Source: Microlunatus antarcticus
GTDB lineage: Bacteria; Actinomycetota; Actinomycetes; Propionibacteriales; Propionibacteriaceae
Assembly (NCBI RefSeq): GCF_014193425.1
Contig: NZ_JACHZG010000001.1
Coordinates: forward strand, 620,001 to 684,000
Length of the DNA: 64,000 bases
Direction: 5' to 3'
Part shown: in pieces, positions 9,570 through 20,769 of the stretch
How positions within the stretch are numbered: the stretch's first letter is position 1
How the letters are laid out: each line of letters opens with the position of its first letter
The notes under the pieces: generated by a model
Seen by the model: the letters and a program-made list of their open reading frames with translations, nothing else
The model's database searches: none
Told to the model about the DNA's origin: nothing
Program-made: the position numbers and the translations under genes

Positions 9570-10223
9570 GTGCCCGACCCCGCCCAGCGTGTCCCCGGTG
9601 ACGGGGGCGGCGCCTCCCCGGCCCGGCTGGTCGTCCTCCTCTCCGGCACCGGCACCCTGCTGCAGGCCCTCCTCGACGCGAGCGCGGACCCCGCGTACGG
9701 CGCCCGGGTCGTGGCCGTCGGGTCGGACCGCGAGGGCACCGTGGGCCTCGAGCGCGCCGCGGCGGCCGGCGTCGAGACGTTCGTCCACCCGCTGGCCGGC
9801 TCCCCGGACCGCGCGGCCTGGGACGAGGGCCTGGCCGACCGGGTCGCCGCGTACGAGCCGGACCTCGTCGTCAGCGCCGGCTTCATGAAGCTCGTCGGCC
9901 CGGGCTTCCTCGCCCGCTTCGGCGGTCGCACGATCAACACCCACCCCGCCCTGCTCCCCGCGTTCCCGGGGATGCACGGCCCCCGGGACGCCCTCGCGTA
10001 CGGGGTCAAGGTCACAGGTGCGACGGTGTTCCTCGTCGACGCCGGCGTCGACACCGGCGTCGTCCTCGACCAGGCCGTGGTCGACGTCCTCGACGACGAC
10101 ACGGTCGACTCGCTCCACGAACGGATCAAGGTCGCCGAACGCGACCTGCTGGTCTCCACCACCCACGCGCTGGTCACCCGCCCCTGGCGCGTGCTCGGCA
10201 GGAAGGTCCACTGGGACCGATGA
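9570..10223 (+). CDS. purN: Phosphoribosylglycinamide formyltransferase
   Basis: This 217-residue enzyme of de novo purine synthesis transfers a formyl group from 10-formyl-THF to GAR. Visible markers are [13 protein letters not shown] (substrate phosphate loop), [13 protein letters not shown], and the catalytic [12 protein letters not shown] segment with its Asn and His, followed by G[13 protein letters not shown]. GTG 9570 is preferred because GGTAGGGTGG lies just upstream; the in-frame GTG at 9561 is an alternative. Its stop overlaps the purH start (ATGA), indicating translational coupling. Confidence 0.95.
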   Translation: MPDPAQRVPGDGGGASPARLVVLLSGTGTLLQALLDASADPAYGARVVAVGSDREGTVGLERAAAAGVETFVHPLAGSPDRAAWDEGLADRVAAYEPDLVVSAGFMKLVGPGFLARFGGRTINTHPALLPAFPGMHGPRDALAYGVKVTGATVFLVDAGVDTGVVLDQAVVDVLDDDTVDSLHERIKVAERDLLVSTTHALVTRPWRVLGRKVHWDR

Positions 10224-11797
10224 GCTCCACCTCTGACCGCATCCCCGTCCGCCGCGCCCTCGTCTCGGTCTACGACAAGACCGGGCTGGCCGAGCTGGCC
10301 GCCGCCCTGGTCGAGGCCGGCGTCGAGATCGTCTCCACCGGCTCGACCGCGAAGACGATCGCCGCCGCGGGGCTACCCGTGACCGCGGTCGAGGACGTCA
10401 CCGGCTTCCCCGAGTGCCTCGACGGCCGCGTCAAGACGCTGCATCCCAAGGTCCACGCCGGCCTGCTGGCCGACCTCCGCCTGGAGTCGCACCGCAGCCA
10501 GCTCGACGAGCTCGGCATCGCGCCCTTCCAGCTGCTGGTGAGCAACCTCTACCCGTTCACCCAGACCGTCGCCTCGGGCGCCTCGGAAGAGGAGTGCATC
10601 GAGCAGATCGACATCGGCGGGCCCGCCATGGTCCGGGCCAGCGCCAAGAACCACGCGAGCATGACCGTCCTCACCTCGCCCGACCAGTACGCCGAGCTCC
10701 TCGACGCGCTCGGTGCCGGTGGCACGACGCTCGAGCAGCGCCAGCGGCTGGCCGCAGCCGCCTTCGTGCACACCGCCTCGTACGACGTCGCCGTCGCCTC
10801 CTGGATGGGCAGCGTGCTCACCGGCCCGTCGACCGGCTCGGGGAACGGGGACTTCCCCGGCTGGGTCGGCGCCACCTGGGACCTCTCCTCGACCCTGCGC
10901 TACGGGGAGAACCCGCACCAGGCCGCGGCGCTCTACCGCTCGCCGGGCGAGGGCCGTCCGCTCGCCGGCGCGGAGCAGCTGCACGGCAAGGAGATGTCCT
11001 ACAACAACTACGTCGACGCCGACGCCGCTCGGCGGGCCGCGTACGACTTCGCCGGACCGGCCGTCGCGATCATCAAGCACGCGAACCCGTGCGGCATCGC
11101 CGTGGGCGCCGACGTGGCCGAGGCGCACCGCAAGGCGCACGCCTGCGACCCGGTGTCCGCCTTCGGCGGCGTCATCGCCACGAACGTCCCCGTCAGCGTG
11201 GCCATGGCCGAGCAGGTCGCCGAGGTCTTCACCGAGGTGATCCTGGCGCCCGGGTACGAGGACGGCGCCGTCGAGGTGCTGGCGCGCAAGAAGAACATCC
11301 GCATCCTCGTCGTCGACCCGCTCGCCGACGGCGGGACCGAGTTCCGCCGGATCGACGGCGGGCTGCTGGTCCAGGAGCGCGACACGGTCGACGCCGACCA
11401 CGACCAGGCGTCGGGGTGGACGCTGGCCTGCGGCGAGCCGGCCGACGCCGCGACGCTGGCCGACCTCGAGTTCGCCTGGAAGGCGTGCCGCTCGGTCAAG
11501 TCCAACGCGATCCTGCTCGCCCACGACGGCGCCTCGGTCGGGATCGGGATGGGCCAGGTCAACCGGGTCGACTCCAGCCGCCTCGCGGTGACGCGGGCGG
11601 GCGAGCGGGCCGCCGGGTCGGTGGCGGCCTCGGACGCGTTCTTCCCCTTCCCCGACGGGCTCGAGATCCTCCTCGAGGCCGGCGTCCGCGCGGTCGTCCA
11701 GCCCGGCGGGTCGGTGCGCGACGACGCGGTCGTCGAGGCCGCCCGCGCGGCCGGCGCCACCCTCTACCTGAGCGGCGCGCGGCACTTCTACCACTGA
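10220..11797 (+). CDS. purH: Bifunctional AICAR transformylase / IMP cyclohydrolase
   Basis: This 525-residue enzyme is full length for PurH and does the last two steps to IMP. The N-terminal MGS-like IMP cyclohydrolase domain carries [18 protein letters not shown] and the [10 protein letters not shown] segment. The C-terminal transformylase domain carries the folate and AICAR segments (IKHANPCG near 285 and the KSNAILLA segment). It overlaps purN by four bases, and folD, which supplies 10-formyl-THF, follows 48 bases later. The three form a purine and one-carbon operon. Confidence 0.97.
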   Translation: MSSTSDRIPVRRALVSVYDKTGLAELAAALVEAGVEIVSTGSTAKTIAAAGLPVTAVEDVTGFPECLDGRVKTLHPKVHAGLLADLRLESHRSQLDELGIAPFQLLVSNLYPFTQTVASGASEEECIEQIDIGGPAMVRASAKNHASMTVLTSPDQYAELLDALGAGGTTLEQRQRLAAAAFVHTASYDVAVASWMGSVLTGPSTGSGNGDFPGWVGATWDLSSTLRYGENPHQAAALYRSPGEGRPLAGAEQLHGKEMSYNNYVDADAARRAAYDFAGPAVAIIKHANPCGIAVGADVAEAHRKAHACDPVSAFGGVIATNVPVSVAMAEQVAEVFTEVILAPGYEDGAVEVLARKKNIRILVVDPLADGGTEFRRIDGGLLVQERDTVDADHDQASGWTLACGEPADAATLADLEFAWKACRSVKSNAILLAHDGASVGIGMGQVNRVDSSRLAVTRAGERAAGSVAASDAFFPFPDGLEILLEAGVRAVVQPGGSVRDDAVVEAARAAGATLYLSGARHFYH

Positions 11798-11845
11798 GCA
11801 CGTCCCCGACCCCCGCACACGCTCGAGATCACAGAGGCAGGACGC

Positions 11846-12700
11846 ATGACCGCAGAGACGCTGGACGGCAAGGCGCTGGCCGCCACGATCAAGGCCGAGC
11901 TCAAGGAGCGGGTGGCCGCGCTGGCCGAGCGCGGCATCGTCCCCGGGCTGGGGACCGTGCTCGTCGGCGACGACCCGGGCTCGCACTCCTACGTGCGCGG
12001 CAAGCACCGCGACTGCGCGCAGGTGGGCATCGCCTCGATCGAGGTGCAGCTCCCCGCGTCGACCAGCGCGGCCGAGCTGGAGCGCCGGATCCGCGAGCTC
12101 AACGACGACCCGGCCTGCACCGGCTTCATCGTGCAGCTGCCGCTGCCCGGCGCCCTCGACGACGGCTGGGCCCTCGAGCTCGTGGACCCGGGCAAGGACG
12201 CCGACGGCCTGCACCCGGTCAACCTCGGCCGGCTGGTGCTGGGGGAGCCCGGGCCGCTGCCCTGCACCCCGCGCGGCATCGTCGAGCTGCTGCGCCGCAA
12301 CGGCATCGGGCTGAGCGGCGCGGAGGTCTGCGTCGTCGGCCGCGGCACGACGGTCGGGCGTCCGCTGGGGCTGCTGCTGACCCGCAAGAGCGAGAACGCG
12401 ACGGTCACGCTGTGCCACACCGGCACGGTCGACGTGGCGGAGCACACCCGCCGGGCGGACATCGTCGTCGCCGCCGCCGGGCGGCCCGGCCTCATCACCG
12501 CCGACATGGTCAAGCCCGGCGCGGTGTGCGTCGACGTCGGCATCACGCGGACCGAGGCCGGCCTCGTCGGCGACCTCGACCCGAGCGTCCGCGAGGTCGC
12601 CTCCTGGGTGGCCCCGGTGCCCGGCGGCGTGGGCCCGATGACCCGGGCCATGCTCCTGACCAACGTCGTCGAGCGCGCCGAGGCGCTCGCCGGGGTGTGA
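11846..12700 (+). CDS. folD: Methylene-THF dehydrogenase / methenyl-THF cyclohydrolase
   Basis: This 284-residue bifunctional enzyme interconverts 5,10-methylene-THF and 10-formyl-THF, the formyl donor used by PurN and PurH upstream. Markers: the [12 protein letters not shown] segment with the catalytic Lys region (about 45-57), the [10 protein letters not shown] motif, the dinucleotide-binding [13 protein letters not shown] segment, and the C-terminal [10 protein letters not shown] motif. The stop overlaps the start of the following DUF3017 gene (GTGA). Confidence 0.96.
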   Translation: MTAETLDGKALAATIKAELKERVAALAERGIVPGLGTVLVGDDPGSHSYVRGKHRDCAQVGIASIEVQLPASTSAAELERRIRELNDDPACTGFIVQLPLPGALDDGWALELVDPGKDADGLHPVNLGRLVLGEPGPLPCTPRGIVELLRRNGIGLSGAEVCVVGRGTTVGRPLGLLLTRKSENATVTLCHTGTVDVAEHTRRADIVVAAAGRPGLITADMVKPGAVCVDVGITRTEAGLVGDLDPSVREVASWVAPVPGGVGPMTRAMLLTNVVERAEALAGV

Positions 12701-13011
12701 ACGCGGTGCCGCGTCAGCGGGACCCCGCGGGCGGCGGTGCGGCCCGGCCACGGCGGCAGTGGCCGCTGCTCCTGGTATCGGCGCTTGTCCTGGGCGGGGT
12801 CGTCGCGGCGCTGCTCGGCCCGGACACGTGGCGGGCGGGCTGCCTCGTCGTCGGCGGTGCGCTCGTGCTCGGGGCCGTCCTGCGCCTGGTGCTGACCACG
12901 CGGCGGGCGGGGCTGCTGCGCGTGCGGAGCAAGGCCTTCGACGTCGGCGTCATGCTCCTCGCCGGTGGGGCGATCCTCGTCCTGAGCGTCGTCGTCCCCG
13001 CCGGCCGCTAG
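12697..13011 (+). CDS. DUF3017 small membrane protein
   Basis: This 104-residue protein has a short basic head and three predicted membrane helices (about 22-38, 44-60 and 82-100), with a basic loop between the second and third. Length and position directly after folD match DUF3017 of actinobacteria. It starts at GTG 12697, overlapping the folD stop by four bases, so it is translationally coupled. No function is known for the family. Confidence 0.82.
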   Translation: MNAVPRQRDPAGGGAARPRRQWPLLLVSALVLGGVVAALLGPDTWRAGCLVVGGALVLGAVLRLVLTTRRAGLLRVRSKAFDVGVMLLAGGAILVLSVVVPAGR

Positions 13012-13055
13012 GCCGACGGGGACGCGACGTGCTGCGGCCGTGCCGCTGCTGAGGC

Positions 13056-13781
13056 CTAGTTCGAGCCGCTCGCGAGGGCGACGACGGCGATGAGGCCGTA
13101 GATCACGACGAAGATGCCCCACAGCACGACGGCGATGATGCCGAGGATCCGACCGGTAGTGATGGTCGAGCGGTTGTTGTAGGCCGCCGGGTTGGCGTCG
13201 ATCTCCTTGAGGGCCTTGTTGCCCGAGGTGATCGCGAAGATCCCGACCACACCGCACACGACCAGGCCGACGATGCCGAGGACGAGGACCGTCGTGCCCG
13301 ACGGGTGCGGCTGAGGAGCCATCCCGTAGCCACCCTGGTAGGCGGCGCCGTAGGGAGCCGGCTGGCCGTACGGCGCCGGCTGTCCGTACGGGGCGGGCTG
13401 TCCGTAGGGGGCCGCGTCGGCGGGCTGGCCGTACTGGCCCTGGGGCTGGCCGTACTCGCCGCCCTGCGGCTGGCCGTACTCGCCCGGCTGCTGGTAGCCC
13501 TGCTGGCCGTACTCACCGCCCTGCGGCGGCCCGGACTCGGGCTGCGGCTGGCCGTACCCGCCCGGCTGGCCGTAGGCCGGGGGCTGCCCGTACTCGGAGG
13601 GCTGGCCGTACTCGGAGGGCTTCCCGTACTCCGACGGCTGGCCGTAGCCGCTCGGGCCCTGGTCGGGCGCGGGGGAGGACTCGCCCGAGGCGTGGCCCGG
13701 GTTCGTCTCGCCCGAGCTCGGCGGCTCGTACGGGTTGGACTGACCGCTGGGGCCCTGGTTCGGGTCGTTCGGCTCACTCAT
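13056..13781 (-). CDS. DUF4190-type membrane protein with YGQP-repeat head
   Basis: This protein has about 241 residues. The first two thirds are low complexity, built from repeats of the form YGQP, EYGQP or PYGQPA rich in Tyr, Gly, Gln and Pro. The C-terminal third holds two hydrophobic helices separated by a short loop with a conserved [11 protein letters not shown]-type segment, as in DUF4190 proteins. In-frame Met codons at 13793 and 13790 are alternative starts; none has a clear ribosome site. The disordered head may mediate surface or septal interactions, but this is unproven. A second DUF4190 gene lies immediately upstream. Confidence 0.75.
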   Translation of the reverse strand: MSEPNDPNQGPSGQSNPYEPPSSGETNPGHASGESSPAPDQGPSGYGQPSEYGKPSEYGQPSEYGQPPAYGQPGGYGQPQPESGPPQGGEYGQQGYQQPGEYGQPQGGEYGQPQGQYGQPADAAPYGQPAPYGQPAPYGQPAPYGAAYQGGYGMAPQPHPSGTTVLVLGIVGLVVCGVVGIFAITSGNKALKEIDANPAAYNNRSTITTGRILGIIAVVLWGIFVVIYGLIAVVALASGSN

Positions 13782-13853
13782 GGCGGACATCATTCCGTAC
13801 GCACGGGTCTCGCGCGGCGTGACCGCGCGCAGGACACGAGCCGGATGTGACGT

Positions 13854-14167
13854 CTACGAGGCGCGGCCGGTGAGCACGACCACGACGACCACGACGGACA
13901 CGACCAGTCCGACGGCGAGCCCGACCGCGCCCGTGACGAGGCCGGCCGTCGCCATCGCCCGGCCGTCGTAGCGGTCGGGGAAGGCGTCGATGTCGCGCTG
14001 CGCCTCGCGGGCCGTCAGCACCCCGAGGAGGCCGACGATGCCGCCGACCCCGCAGAGGGCGCCGAGCACGACGCCCAGGATCCCCATCAGCAGGGCCCGT
14101 GGGGCCAGCGGGTGGGGCACCCGGACGGCGTCGGCCGGGTCGGCCGGCACCGGGGTGCCCGCCGACA

Positions 14168-14168
<1 letters not shown>
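13854..14168 (-). CDS. DUF4190 small membrane protein
   Basis: This 104-residue protein has two hydrophobic segments (about 26-50 and 75-100), with the AREAQRDIDAFPDRYDGRAM connector between them, similar to the DUF4190 domain next door but without a repeat head. Its ATG overlaps the mdh stop by four bases (ATGA), so it is translationally coupled to malate dehydrogenase. Why a membrane protein of unknown function should be coupled to mdh is unclear. Confidence 0.75.
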
Positions 14169-15169
<1,001 letters not shown>

Positions 15170-15254
15170 GGGTCTCCCTCGGTCGGTGCCGGCGCCCCGG
15201 GGCGCCGTTAACCTGACCGACGCTAGTCGACGTGACGAGCCGTGCGGAGGTCAG

Positions 15255-15830
15255 GTGGCGGTCCGGATCAGGGCGGACGAGGCGGCGGCCTTCGTCCGGA
15301 GCCGGCTGGCGGGGCGGAGCGAGACCCGCTGGGTGGGGATCGACGGCCTCGGCGCGTCCGGCAAGACGACGCTTGCGGCGACGGTGGCCGCGGCCCTGCC
15401 GGGATCCGTCGTGGTGCACGTCGACGACTTCGCGCGGCCCTCGGTGGAGACGTGGGAGCGGGACCGGTTCGTGGCCCAGGTCCTGGAACCGCTGGCGGTC
15501 GGGCGGCCCGCGCGCTACGAGCGCTGGGACTGGGCCTCCGACGCGTCTCTCGGCTGGGTCGACGTCGCCCCCGGCCTCCCGGTCGTGGTCGAGGGCGTGT
15601 CGAGCACCGACGTGCGCCTCGGGGTTCCCTGGGACGTGACCCTGTGGGTGGACGCCCCGGACGAGGTCCGCCTCGCTCGCGCGCTGGCGCGTGACGGCGA
15701 GGCGATGCGGGAGCAGTGGGTCGAGCGGTGGAGGCCGGCGGAGGAGGCGTACGAGGCCGCGCAGCGCCCGCAGGAGCGCGTCGACGCCGTGGTCGTCGAC
15801 GACTTCCTCCGGTTTTCTGCCTCTCGTTGA
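15255..15830 (+). CDS. P-loop uridine-kinase-like protein
   Basis: This 191-residue protein has a Walker A motif GLGASGKTT (about 30-38), a VHVDDF segment (Walker B-like, as in uridine kinases), a PLAVGRPARYERWDW segment, and VVVEGVSS. This is the arrangement of the uridine kinase / PRK-like family, which phosphorylates small metabolites. GTG 15255 follows GGAGG closely. A second, more distant member of the same fold lies at 49280. The true substrate is not known. Confidence 0.75.
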   Translation: MAVRIRADEAAAFVRSRLAGRSETRWVGIDGLGASGKTTLAATVAAALPGSVVVHVDDFARPSVETWERDRFVAQVLEPLAVGRPARYERWDWASDASLGWVDVAPGLPVVVEGVSSTDVRLGVPWDVTLWVDAPDEVRLARALARDGEAMREQWVERWRPAEEAYEAAQRPQERVDAVVVDDFLRFSASR

Positions 15831-15892
15831 GGTCTCTGCGGGACTGCGCGCTCAGACATGGCCACGAGGGTCAGAAATCCGGCGGACGGCCG

Positions 15893-16852
15893 TCAGCCCT
15901 CGCTGGCGTCAGCCTCACGCGCGCGCTTGCGCCGCTTGCCCTCGTGCATCGCGGCGACGCGGGCGACGGGGATCGTGTGGCCCTCGGCGACCAGGTCGGC
16001 CGGGAGCGTCTGCGGCGCGGGGAGCCGTTCGGCCCAGCTCGGGCGCGACCCGAGCAGCCCGGGCACCGTCCGCACGGTGAAGTCGGCGGGGGTGACGTCG
16101 TCGAGCTCGTCCCAGCCCAGCGGGAACGAGACCGTCGTGCCGGGTCGGACGCGCGGGCTGTAGACGGCGGCCAGCGTCCCGCCGCCGGCCCGGGTGGGGT
16201 CGAGGAAGACCTTCCCCGCGCGGTCCTCCTTGAGATAGGCGGTGGTCGTGAGCGTCGGGTCGATCCGTTCCGCCCGGACGGCCAGCGCGCGCGTGGCCGC
16301 GGCCGCGTCGCCCGTCGTCCCCGGGACGAGCGGCACCACGACGTGCACGCCCTTCGAGCCGCTGGTCTTGACCGCTCCGGCCAGCCCGGCCTCGTCGAGC
16401 GCCTGACGCACCACCCGCGCCGCCGCCACGACGACGTCGAAGCCGCTGCCCTCGGGCGGGTCGAGGTCCAGCACCAGGGCGGTGGGCCGGTCCGGCTCGC
16501 CCAGCCGGTAGAGCGGGACGTGGTACTCCACGGCCCGCTGGTTCCCGAACCACACGAGCGTCGTGACGTCCTCGGCCACGGCGTAGACGACCTCGCGGTG
16601 CGACGCCTCCGACCACTGCGGCACCCGCCGGACCGACTCCGGGGCGTACGCGGGCAGGTTCTTCTGCATGAAGGGCGGCTGGCCCGGCCGCACCCGGACC
16701 ACCGAGAGCGGCCGGTCCGCCAGCTCCGGCAGCATCACCGGCGCGACCGCCTCGAGGTGGTCGAGGAGGTCGCGCTTGGTGGCGTCGGCGCCGGCGAACA
16801 GCGCGTCGTCGAGGGAGCTCAGCGAGATCCCGTGACGCTGCTCGCCGGCCAC
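15893..16852 (-). CDS. LigD-type primase-polymerase domain protein
   Basis: This 319-residue protein matches the polymerase (PolDom, archaeo-eukaryotic primase superfamily) part of bacterial NHEJ ligase LigD. The metal-binding DLDPPEG motif lies near 150, SGSKGVHVVVPL follows, and the TAYLKEDRAGKVFLD segment is present. It stands alone: no ligase, phosphoesterase or Ku gene is nearby. Free-standing PolDoms are known in actinobacteria and can fill gaps or extend ends in repair. It is followed convergently by the kinase-like gene at 15255. Confidence 0.9.
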   Translation of the reverse strand: MAGEQRHGISLSSLDDALFAGADATKRDLLDHLEAVAPVMLPELADRPLSVVRVRPGQPPFMQKNLPAYAPESVRRVPQWSEASHREVVYAVAEDVTTLVWFGNQRAVEYHVPLYRLGEPDRPTALVLDLDPPEGSGFDVVVAAARVVRQALDEAGLAGAVKTSGSKGVHVVVPLVPGTTGDAAAATRALAVRAERIDPTLTTTAYLKEDRAGKVFLDPTRAGGGTLAAVYSPRVRPGTTVSFPLGWDELDDVTPADFTVRTVPGLLGSRPSWAERLPAPQTLPADLVAEGHTIPVARVAAMHEGKRRKRAREADASEG

Positions 16853-16868
16853 CGGTCTGCCCTGCGCC

Positions 16869-19091
16869 CTAGGCGTTGAGGTCGGTCAGGACCCCGTTCA
16901 GCGTGGCCGACGGGGTCATGACCTCACGGACCTTTGTGACGTCGGGACGGTAGTAGCCGCCGATGTCGACCGGGTGGCCCTGCACCGCGGCAAGCTCGCC
17001 GACGATCGTCTCCTCGCCCTCGGCCAGCCGCCGGGCGGTGTCCTTCATCGCCGCCGCCAGCTCGGGGTCGTCGCTCTGCGCGGCGAGCTCCTCGGCCCAG
17101 TAGCGGGCGAGGTAGTAGTGGCTGCCGCGGTTGTCGATGGTGCCGAGCCGACGACCGGGGGAGCGGTTCTCGTTGAGGAACGTCCCCGTCGCGCGGTCGA
17201 GGGTGTCGGCGAGGACCTGCGCCCGGGCGTTGCCGGTCGTCTGCGCGAGGTGCTCGAGGCTGACCGCCAACGCCAGGAACTCGCCCAGGCTGTCCCAGCG
17301 CAGGTAGTCCTCGCGGACCAGCTGCTGCACGTGCTTGGGCGCGGAGCCGCCGGCCCCGGTCTCGAAGAGCCCGCCGCCGTTGATCAGCGGGACGACCGAG
17401 AGCATCTTGGCCGACGTCCCCAGCTCGAGGATCGGGAACAGGTCGGTGAGGTAGTCGCGCAGCACGTTCCCGGTGACCGAGATCGTGTCCTCGCCGCGGC
17501 GGATCCGTTCCAGCGAGAACGCGGTCGCCTCCACCGGCGGCAGGATCGAGATCTCGAGGCCGTCGGTGTCGTGGTCGGCCAGGTAGATGTGCACGAGGCG
17601 GATCAGGTTCGCGTCGTGCGCCCGGCCCTCGTCGAGCCAGAAGACCGTCGGCTTGCCGGTCGCCCGCGCGCGGGTCACGGCGAGCTTGACCCAGTCGCGG
17701 ATGGCGACGTCCTTGGTCTGGCACATGCGCCAGACGTCCCCGGTCTCGACGGGCGTCTGCAGGACGACGGAACCGTCCTCGGCCACCACCCGGACGGTGC
17801 CGGGCCGGTCGACCTCGAACGTCTTGTCGTGGCTGCCGTACTCCTCGGCGGCCTGCGCCATCAGCCCGACGTTGGGCACGGAGCCCATCGTCGTGACGTC
17901 GTACGCGCCGTGCGCCCGGCAGTCGTCGATGACGACCTGGTAGATGCCGGCGTACGAGGAGTCCGGGATGACCGCGAGGGTGTCGGCCTCCGCGCCGTCC
18001 GGGCCCCACATGTGCCCGCCGATGCGGATCATGGCCGGCATGGAGGCGTCGACGATGACGTCGCTCGGGACGTGCAGGTTGGTGATGCCGCGGTCGGAGT
18101 CGACCATCGCCAGCGGCGGGCCGGCGGCCAGGCCGGCGTCGATCGCGGCGCGGATCTCGGCGCCCTGGGGCAGCGCGTCGAGCCCGGCCAGGATCGCGCC
18201 GAGGCCGTTGTTGCCGTTGAGCCCGGCAGGGAGGAGGACGTCGCCGTACGCGGCGAAGACGTCGGGCAGGAACGCGCGGACCACGTGGCCGAAGATGATC
18301 GGGTCCGAGACCTTCATCATCGTGGCCTTGAGGTGCACCGAGAACAGCACGCCCTCGGCGCGGGCGCGGGCGATCTGCTCGGCCAGGAAGGCGTCGAGCG
18401 CGGCGACGTGCATCGCGGTGGCGTCGACGACCTCGCCGGCCCGGACCGCCACCTTGTCCTTGAGGACCGTGGTGGTGCCGTCCTCGCCCACGAGCTCGAT
18501 CCGCAGGGAGCCGGCCTCGTCGATCACGGCGGAGGTCTCGCTCGAGCGGAAGTCGTCCGCGGCCATGTGCGCGACGTTGGTCTTGCTGGTGGAGGACCAG
18601 GCGCCCATCGAGTGCGGGTGCGAGCGGGCGTACTGCTTCACCGAGGCGGGGGCGCGCCGGTCGCTGTTGCCCTCGCGGAGGACGGGGTTGACCGCGCTGC
18701 CCATGACCTTGCCGTAGCGGGCGCGGACGTCGCGCTCCTCGTCGGTCGAGGGGGAGTCGGGGTAGTCGGGGAGCGCGAAGCCCTGCGACTGCAGCTCGGC
18801 GACCGCGGCCTTGAGCTGGGGGACGGAGGCGGAGACGTTCGGGAGCTTGATGATGTTGGCCTGCGGCGTCTGCGCCAGTCGGCCGAGCTCGCCCAGTGCG
18901 TCCGGCAGCTGCTGCTCGGGCGGCAGCCGGTCCGCGAACTGGGCGATGATGCGGCCCGAGAGGGAGATGTCCCGCGTCTCGACCTCCACCCCCGCCTGGG
19001 CCGTGAAGGCCTGGATGACGGGCAGCAGGGAGTAGGTCGCCAGCATCGGCGCCTCGTCGGTGTGGGTGTAGATGATCGTCGCGTCGCTCAC
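16869..19091 (-). CDS. icd: NADP-dependent isocitrate dehydrogenase, monomeric type
   Basis: The 740-residue length and motifs ([15 protein letters not shown] near 90-105, [14 protein letters not shown] near 134-147, and [17 protein letters not shown]) identify the large monomeric IDH found in actinobacteria and some proteobacteria, not the dimeric form. It converts isocitrate to 2-oxoglutarate and supplies NADPH. A nested palindrome lies just upstream (19144-19204). Confidence 0.97.
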   Translation of the reverse strand: MSDATIIYTHTDEAPMLATYSLLPVIQAFTAQAGVEVETRDISLSGRIIAQFADRLPPEQQLPDALGELGRLAQTPQANIIKLPNVSASVPQLKAAVAELQSQGFALPDYPDSPSTDEERDVRARYGKVMGSAVNPVLREGNSDRRAPASVKQYARSHPHSMGAWSSTSKTNVAHMAADDFRSSETSAVIDEAGSLRIELVGEDGTTTVLKDKVAVRAGEVVDATAMHVAALDAFLAEQIARARAEGVLFSVHLKATMMKVSDPIIFGHVVRAFLPDVFAAYGDVLLPAGLNGNNGLGAILAGLDALPQGAEIRAAIDAGLAAGPPLAMVDSDRGITNLHVPSDVIVDASMPAMIRIGGHMWGPDGAEADTLAVIPDSSYAGIYQVVIDDCRAHGAYDVTTMGSVPNVGLMAQAAEEYGSHDKTFEVDRPGTVRVVAEDGSVVLQTPVETGDVWRMCQTKDVAIRDWVKLAVTRARATGKPTVFWLDEGRAHDANLIRLVHIYLADHDTDGLEISILPPVEATAFSLERIRRGEDTISVTGNVLRDYLTDLFPILELGTSAKMLSVVPLINGGGLFETGAGGSAPKHVQQLVREDYLRWDSLGEFLALAVSLEHLAQTTGNARAQVLADTLDRATGTFLNENRSPGRRLGTIDNRGSHYYLARYWAEELAAQSDDPELAAAMKDTARRLAEGEETIVGELAAVQGHPVDIGGYYRPDVTKVREVMTPSATLNGVLTDLNA

Positions 19092-19143
19092 CCCAAGAAC
19101 CTATCGCGCGCGTCTGCGCGCACCCCACACCCCCGCAAACCCG

Positions 19144-19204
19144 CGCGAGCGGTAGGTTGCCGCGCGATCTACCGCAGTAGATGCACCGCAACCTACCGCT
19201 CGCG
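19144..19204. terminator. Nested perfect palindrome between ugd and icd
   Basis: Bases 19144-19160 and 19188-19204 are a perfect 17-bp inverted repeat. Inside it, ATCTAC (19167-19172) and GTAGAT (19177-19182) form a second small hairpin. It lies 29 bases past the ugd stop, so on the minus strand it probably terminates ugd, and it sits just upstream of the icd start. A regulatory or cruciform role is also possible. Confidence 0.6.
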
Positions 19205-19233
19205 GGCAGGTCAGACGGGTGGGACGAGCTGGG

Positions 19234-20550
19234 TCACATGGTGGCGGCGCGGCCGATCTGGACGACCTTCCAGCCGGCGTTGCGCCAGGTGGGGGCGTGC
19301 AGCTTGAGGCGGCCGTCGATGATGATCTGGGCCTTGACCAGGTGCGACAGCTTCTCCGGGTCGAGCTGGCGGAACTCGGGCCACTCGGTCAGGTGCAGGA
19401 CCATCTCGGCGCCGAGCATGGCCTGCTCGACGCTGGCGACCTGGGTGAAGCCCTCGCGGGGAGGGAGCCGGGCCTCGGGGTCGTAGATCCGGACGTCGGC
19501 ACCGGCCTCGTGGAGGCGGTCGGCGACGGTCAGGGCGGGGGAGTTGCGGGTGTCGTCGGTGCCCGGCTTGAAGGCGGCGCCGAGGACGGCGATGCGCTTG
19601 CCGGCGACGTCGCCGCCGGCCTGCTCGATCGCGAGGTCGGCGATCTCGTTGCGCTGGCCGGTGTTGATCGCCTCGACCGCGTGGATGAACTCGCTCAGCA
19701 CGTTGACGCCGAGCTCCTCGGCGCGGACGGCGAGGGCGGCGATGTCCTTGGGCAGGCAACCGCCGCCGAAGCCGAGGCCGGCGTTGAGGAACTCGCGGCC
19801 GATGCGCTTGTCGAAGCCGATCGCGTCGGCCAGCAGGACGACGTCACCGCCCGCGGCCTGGCACATCTGCGCCATCGCGTTGATGAAGCTGATCTTGGTG
19901 GCGAGGAACGAGTTGGCCGCGACCTTGATCAGCTCGGCGGTCGCGATGTCGCAGCGGACGACCGGGGTCCGGTCGCTGAGCGGCAGGGCGTAGATCTCGG
20001 CGAGCACGTCGAGCGCGTGCTGGGAGTGGGTGCCGAAGACCAGCCGGTCGGGATGCAGGGTGTCCTCGACCGCGTACGCCTCGCGCAGGAACTCGGGGTT
20101 CCAGGCGACCTCGACGGCGTCGCCGGCGGGGGCGAGCTCGCGGATGCGGGCCTCGAGCTGCATCGCGGTGCCGACCGGGACCGTGGACTTGCCCACGACG
20201 AGGCAGGGCTCGGTCAGCAGCGGCGCGAGGCTCTCGATCGCCGAGTAGAGCTGGCGGAGGTCGGCCTTGCCGTTCGGCTGGGACGGGGTGCCGAGGGCGA
20301 GGAAGTGGACGTCGGCCCAGTCCGCGATCTCGGTGTAGTCGGTGGTGAAGCGGAGGCGGCCGGTGGAGGTGTGCTTCTCCAGCAGCGGCTCGAGGCCCAC
20401 CTCGAAGATGTGGGACTGGCCGGCGTTGAGGATCTTGACCTTGTCCTCATCGATGTCGATGCCGACCACCTGGTGGCCGAACTCGGCCATGCCGGCGGCG
20501 TGCGTGGCTCCCAGGTAGCTGGTGCCGATGACGCTGACGCGAAGAGTCAT
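19234..20550 (-). CDS. ugd: UDP-glucose 6-dehydrogenase
   Basis: This 438-residue enzyme oxidises UDP-glucose to UDP-glucuronate with NAD+, supplying precursors for envelope polysaccharide. It shows the N-terminal Rossmann motif (VIGTSYLGATHAAGMAEFG), the GTPS and GKSTVPVGT segments, and the catalytic Cys in GFGGGCLPKD (near 270), followed by the C-terminal NAD-sugar domain (GAAFKPGTDDTRNSP). It is transcribed divergently from the CNNM-type gene. Confidence 0.93.
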   Translation of the reverse strand: MTLRVSVIGTSYLGATHAAGMAEFGHQVVGIDIDEDKVKILNAGQSHIFEVGLEPLLEKHTSTGRLRFTTDYTEIADWADVHFLALGTPSQPNGKADLRQLYSAIESLAPLLTEPCLVVGKSTVPVGTAMQLEARIRELAPAGDAVEVAWNPEFLREAYAVEDTLHPDRLVFGTHSQHALDVLAEIYALPLSDRTPVVRCDIATAELIKVAANSFLATKISFINAMAQMCQAAGGDVVLLADAIGFDKRIGREFLNAGLGFGGGCLPKDIAALAVRAEELGVNVLSEFIHAVEAINTGQRNEIADLAIEQAGGDVAGKRIAVLGAAFKPGTDDTRNSPALTVADRLHEAGADVRIYDPEARLPPREGFTQVASVEQAMLGAEMVLHLTEWPEFRQLDPEKLSHLVKAQIIIDGRLKLHAPTWRNAGWKVVQIGRAATM

Positions 20551-20769
20551 GGCGGCATCTTGGCATGCTTAGTACGCCAGAGGGTATTTCCTCAGGCCCC
20601 CTCGCGCGGGTGAATGATGTCACCCGGCTCAAGTGGCACCGTTGCCGCCCCCTGTGGTAGCGACTTCACGACGGACCGTGCCGGACGTTCCCGGCGCGCC
20701 TGGCCGGTGGTCGATATCCTCGTCGTCCGCCTCCGAAGGAGCACCTGAGTCCCCCGTGGACCATCCGCG

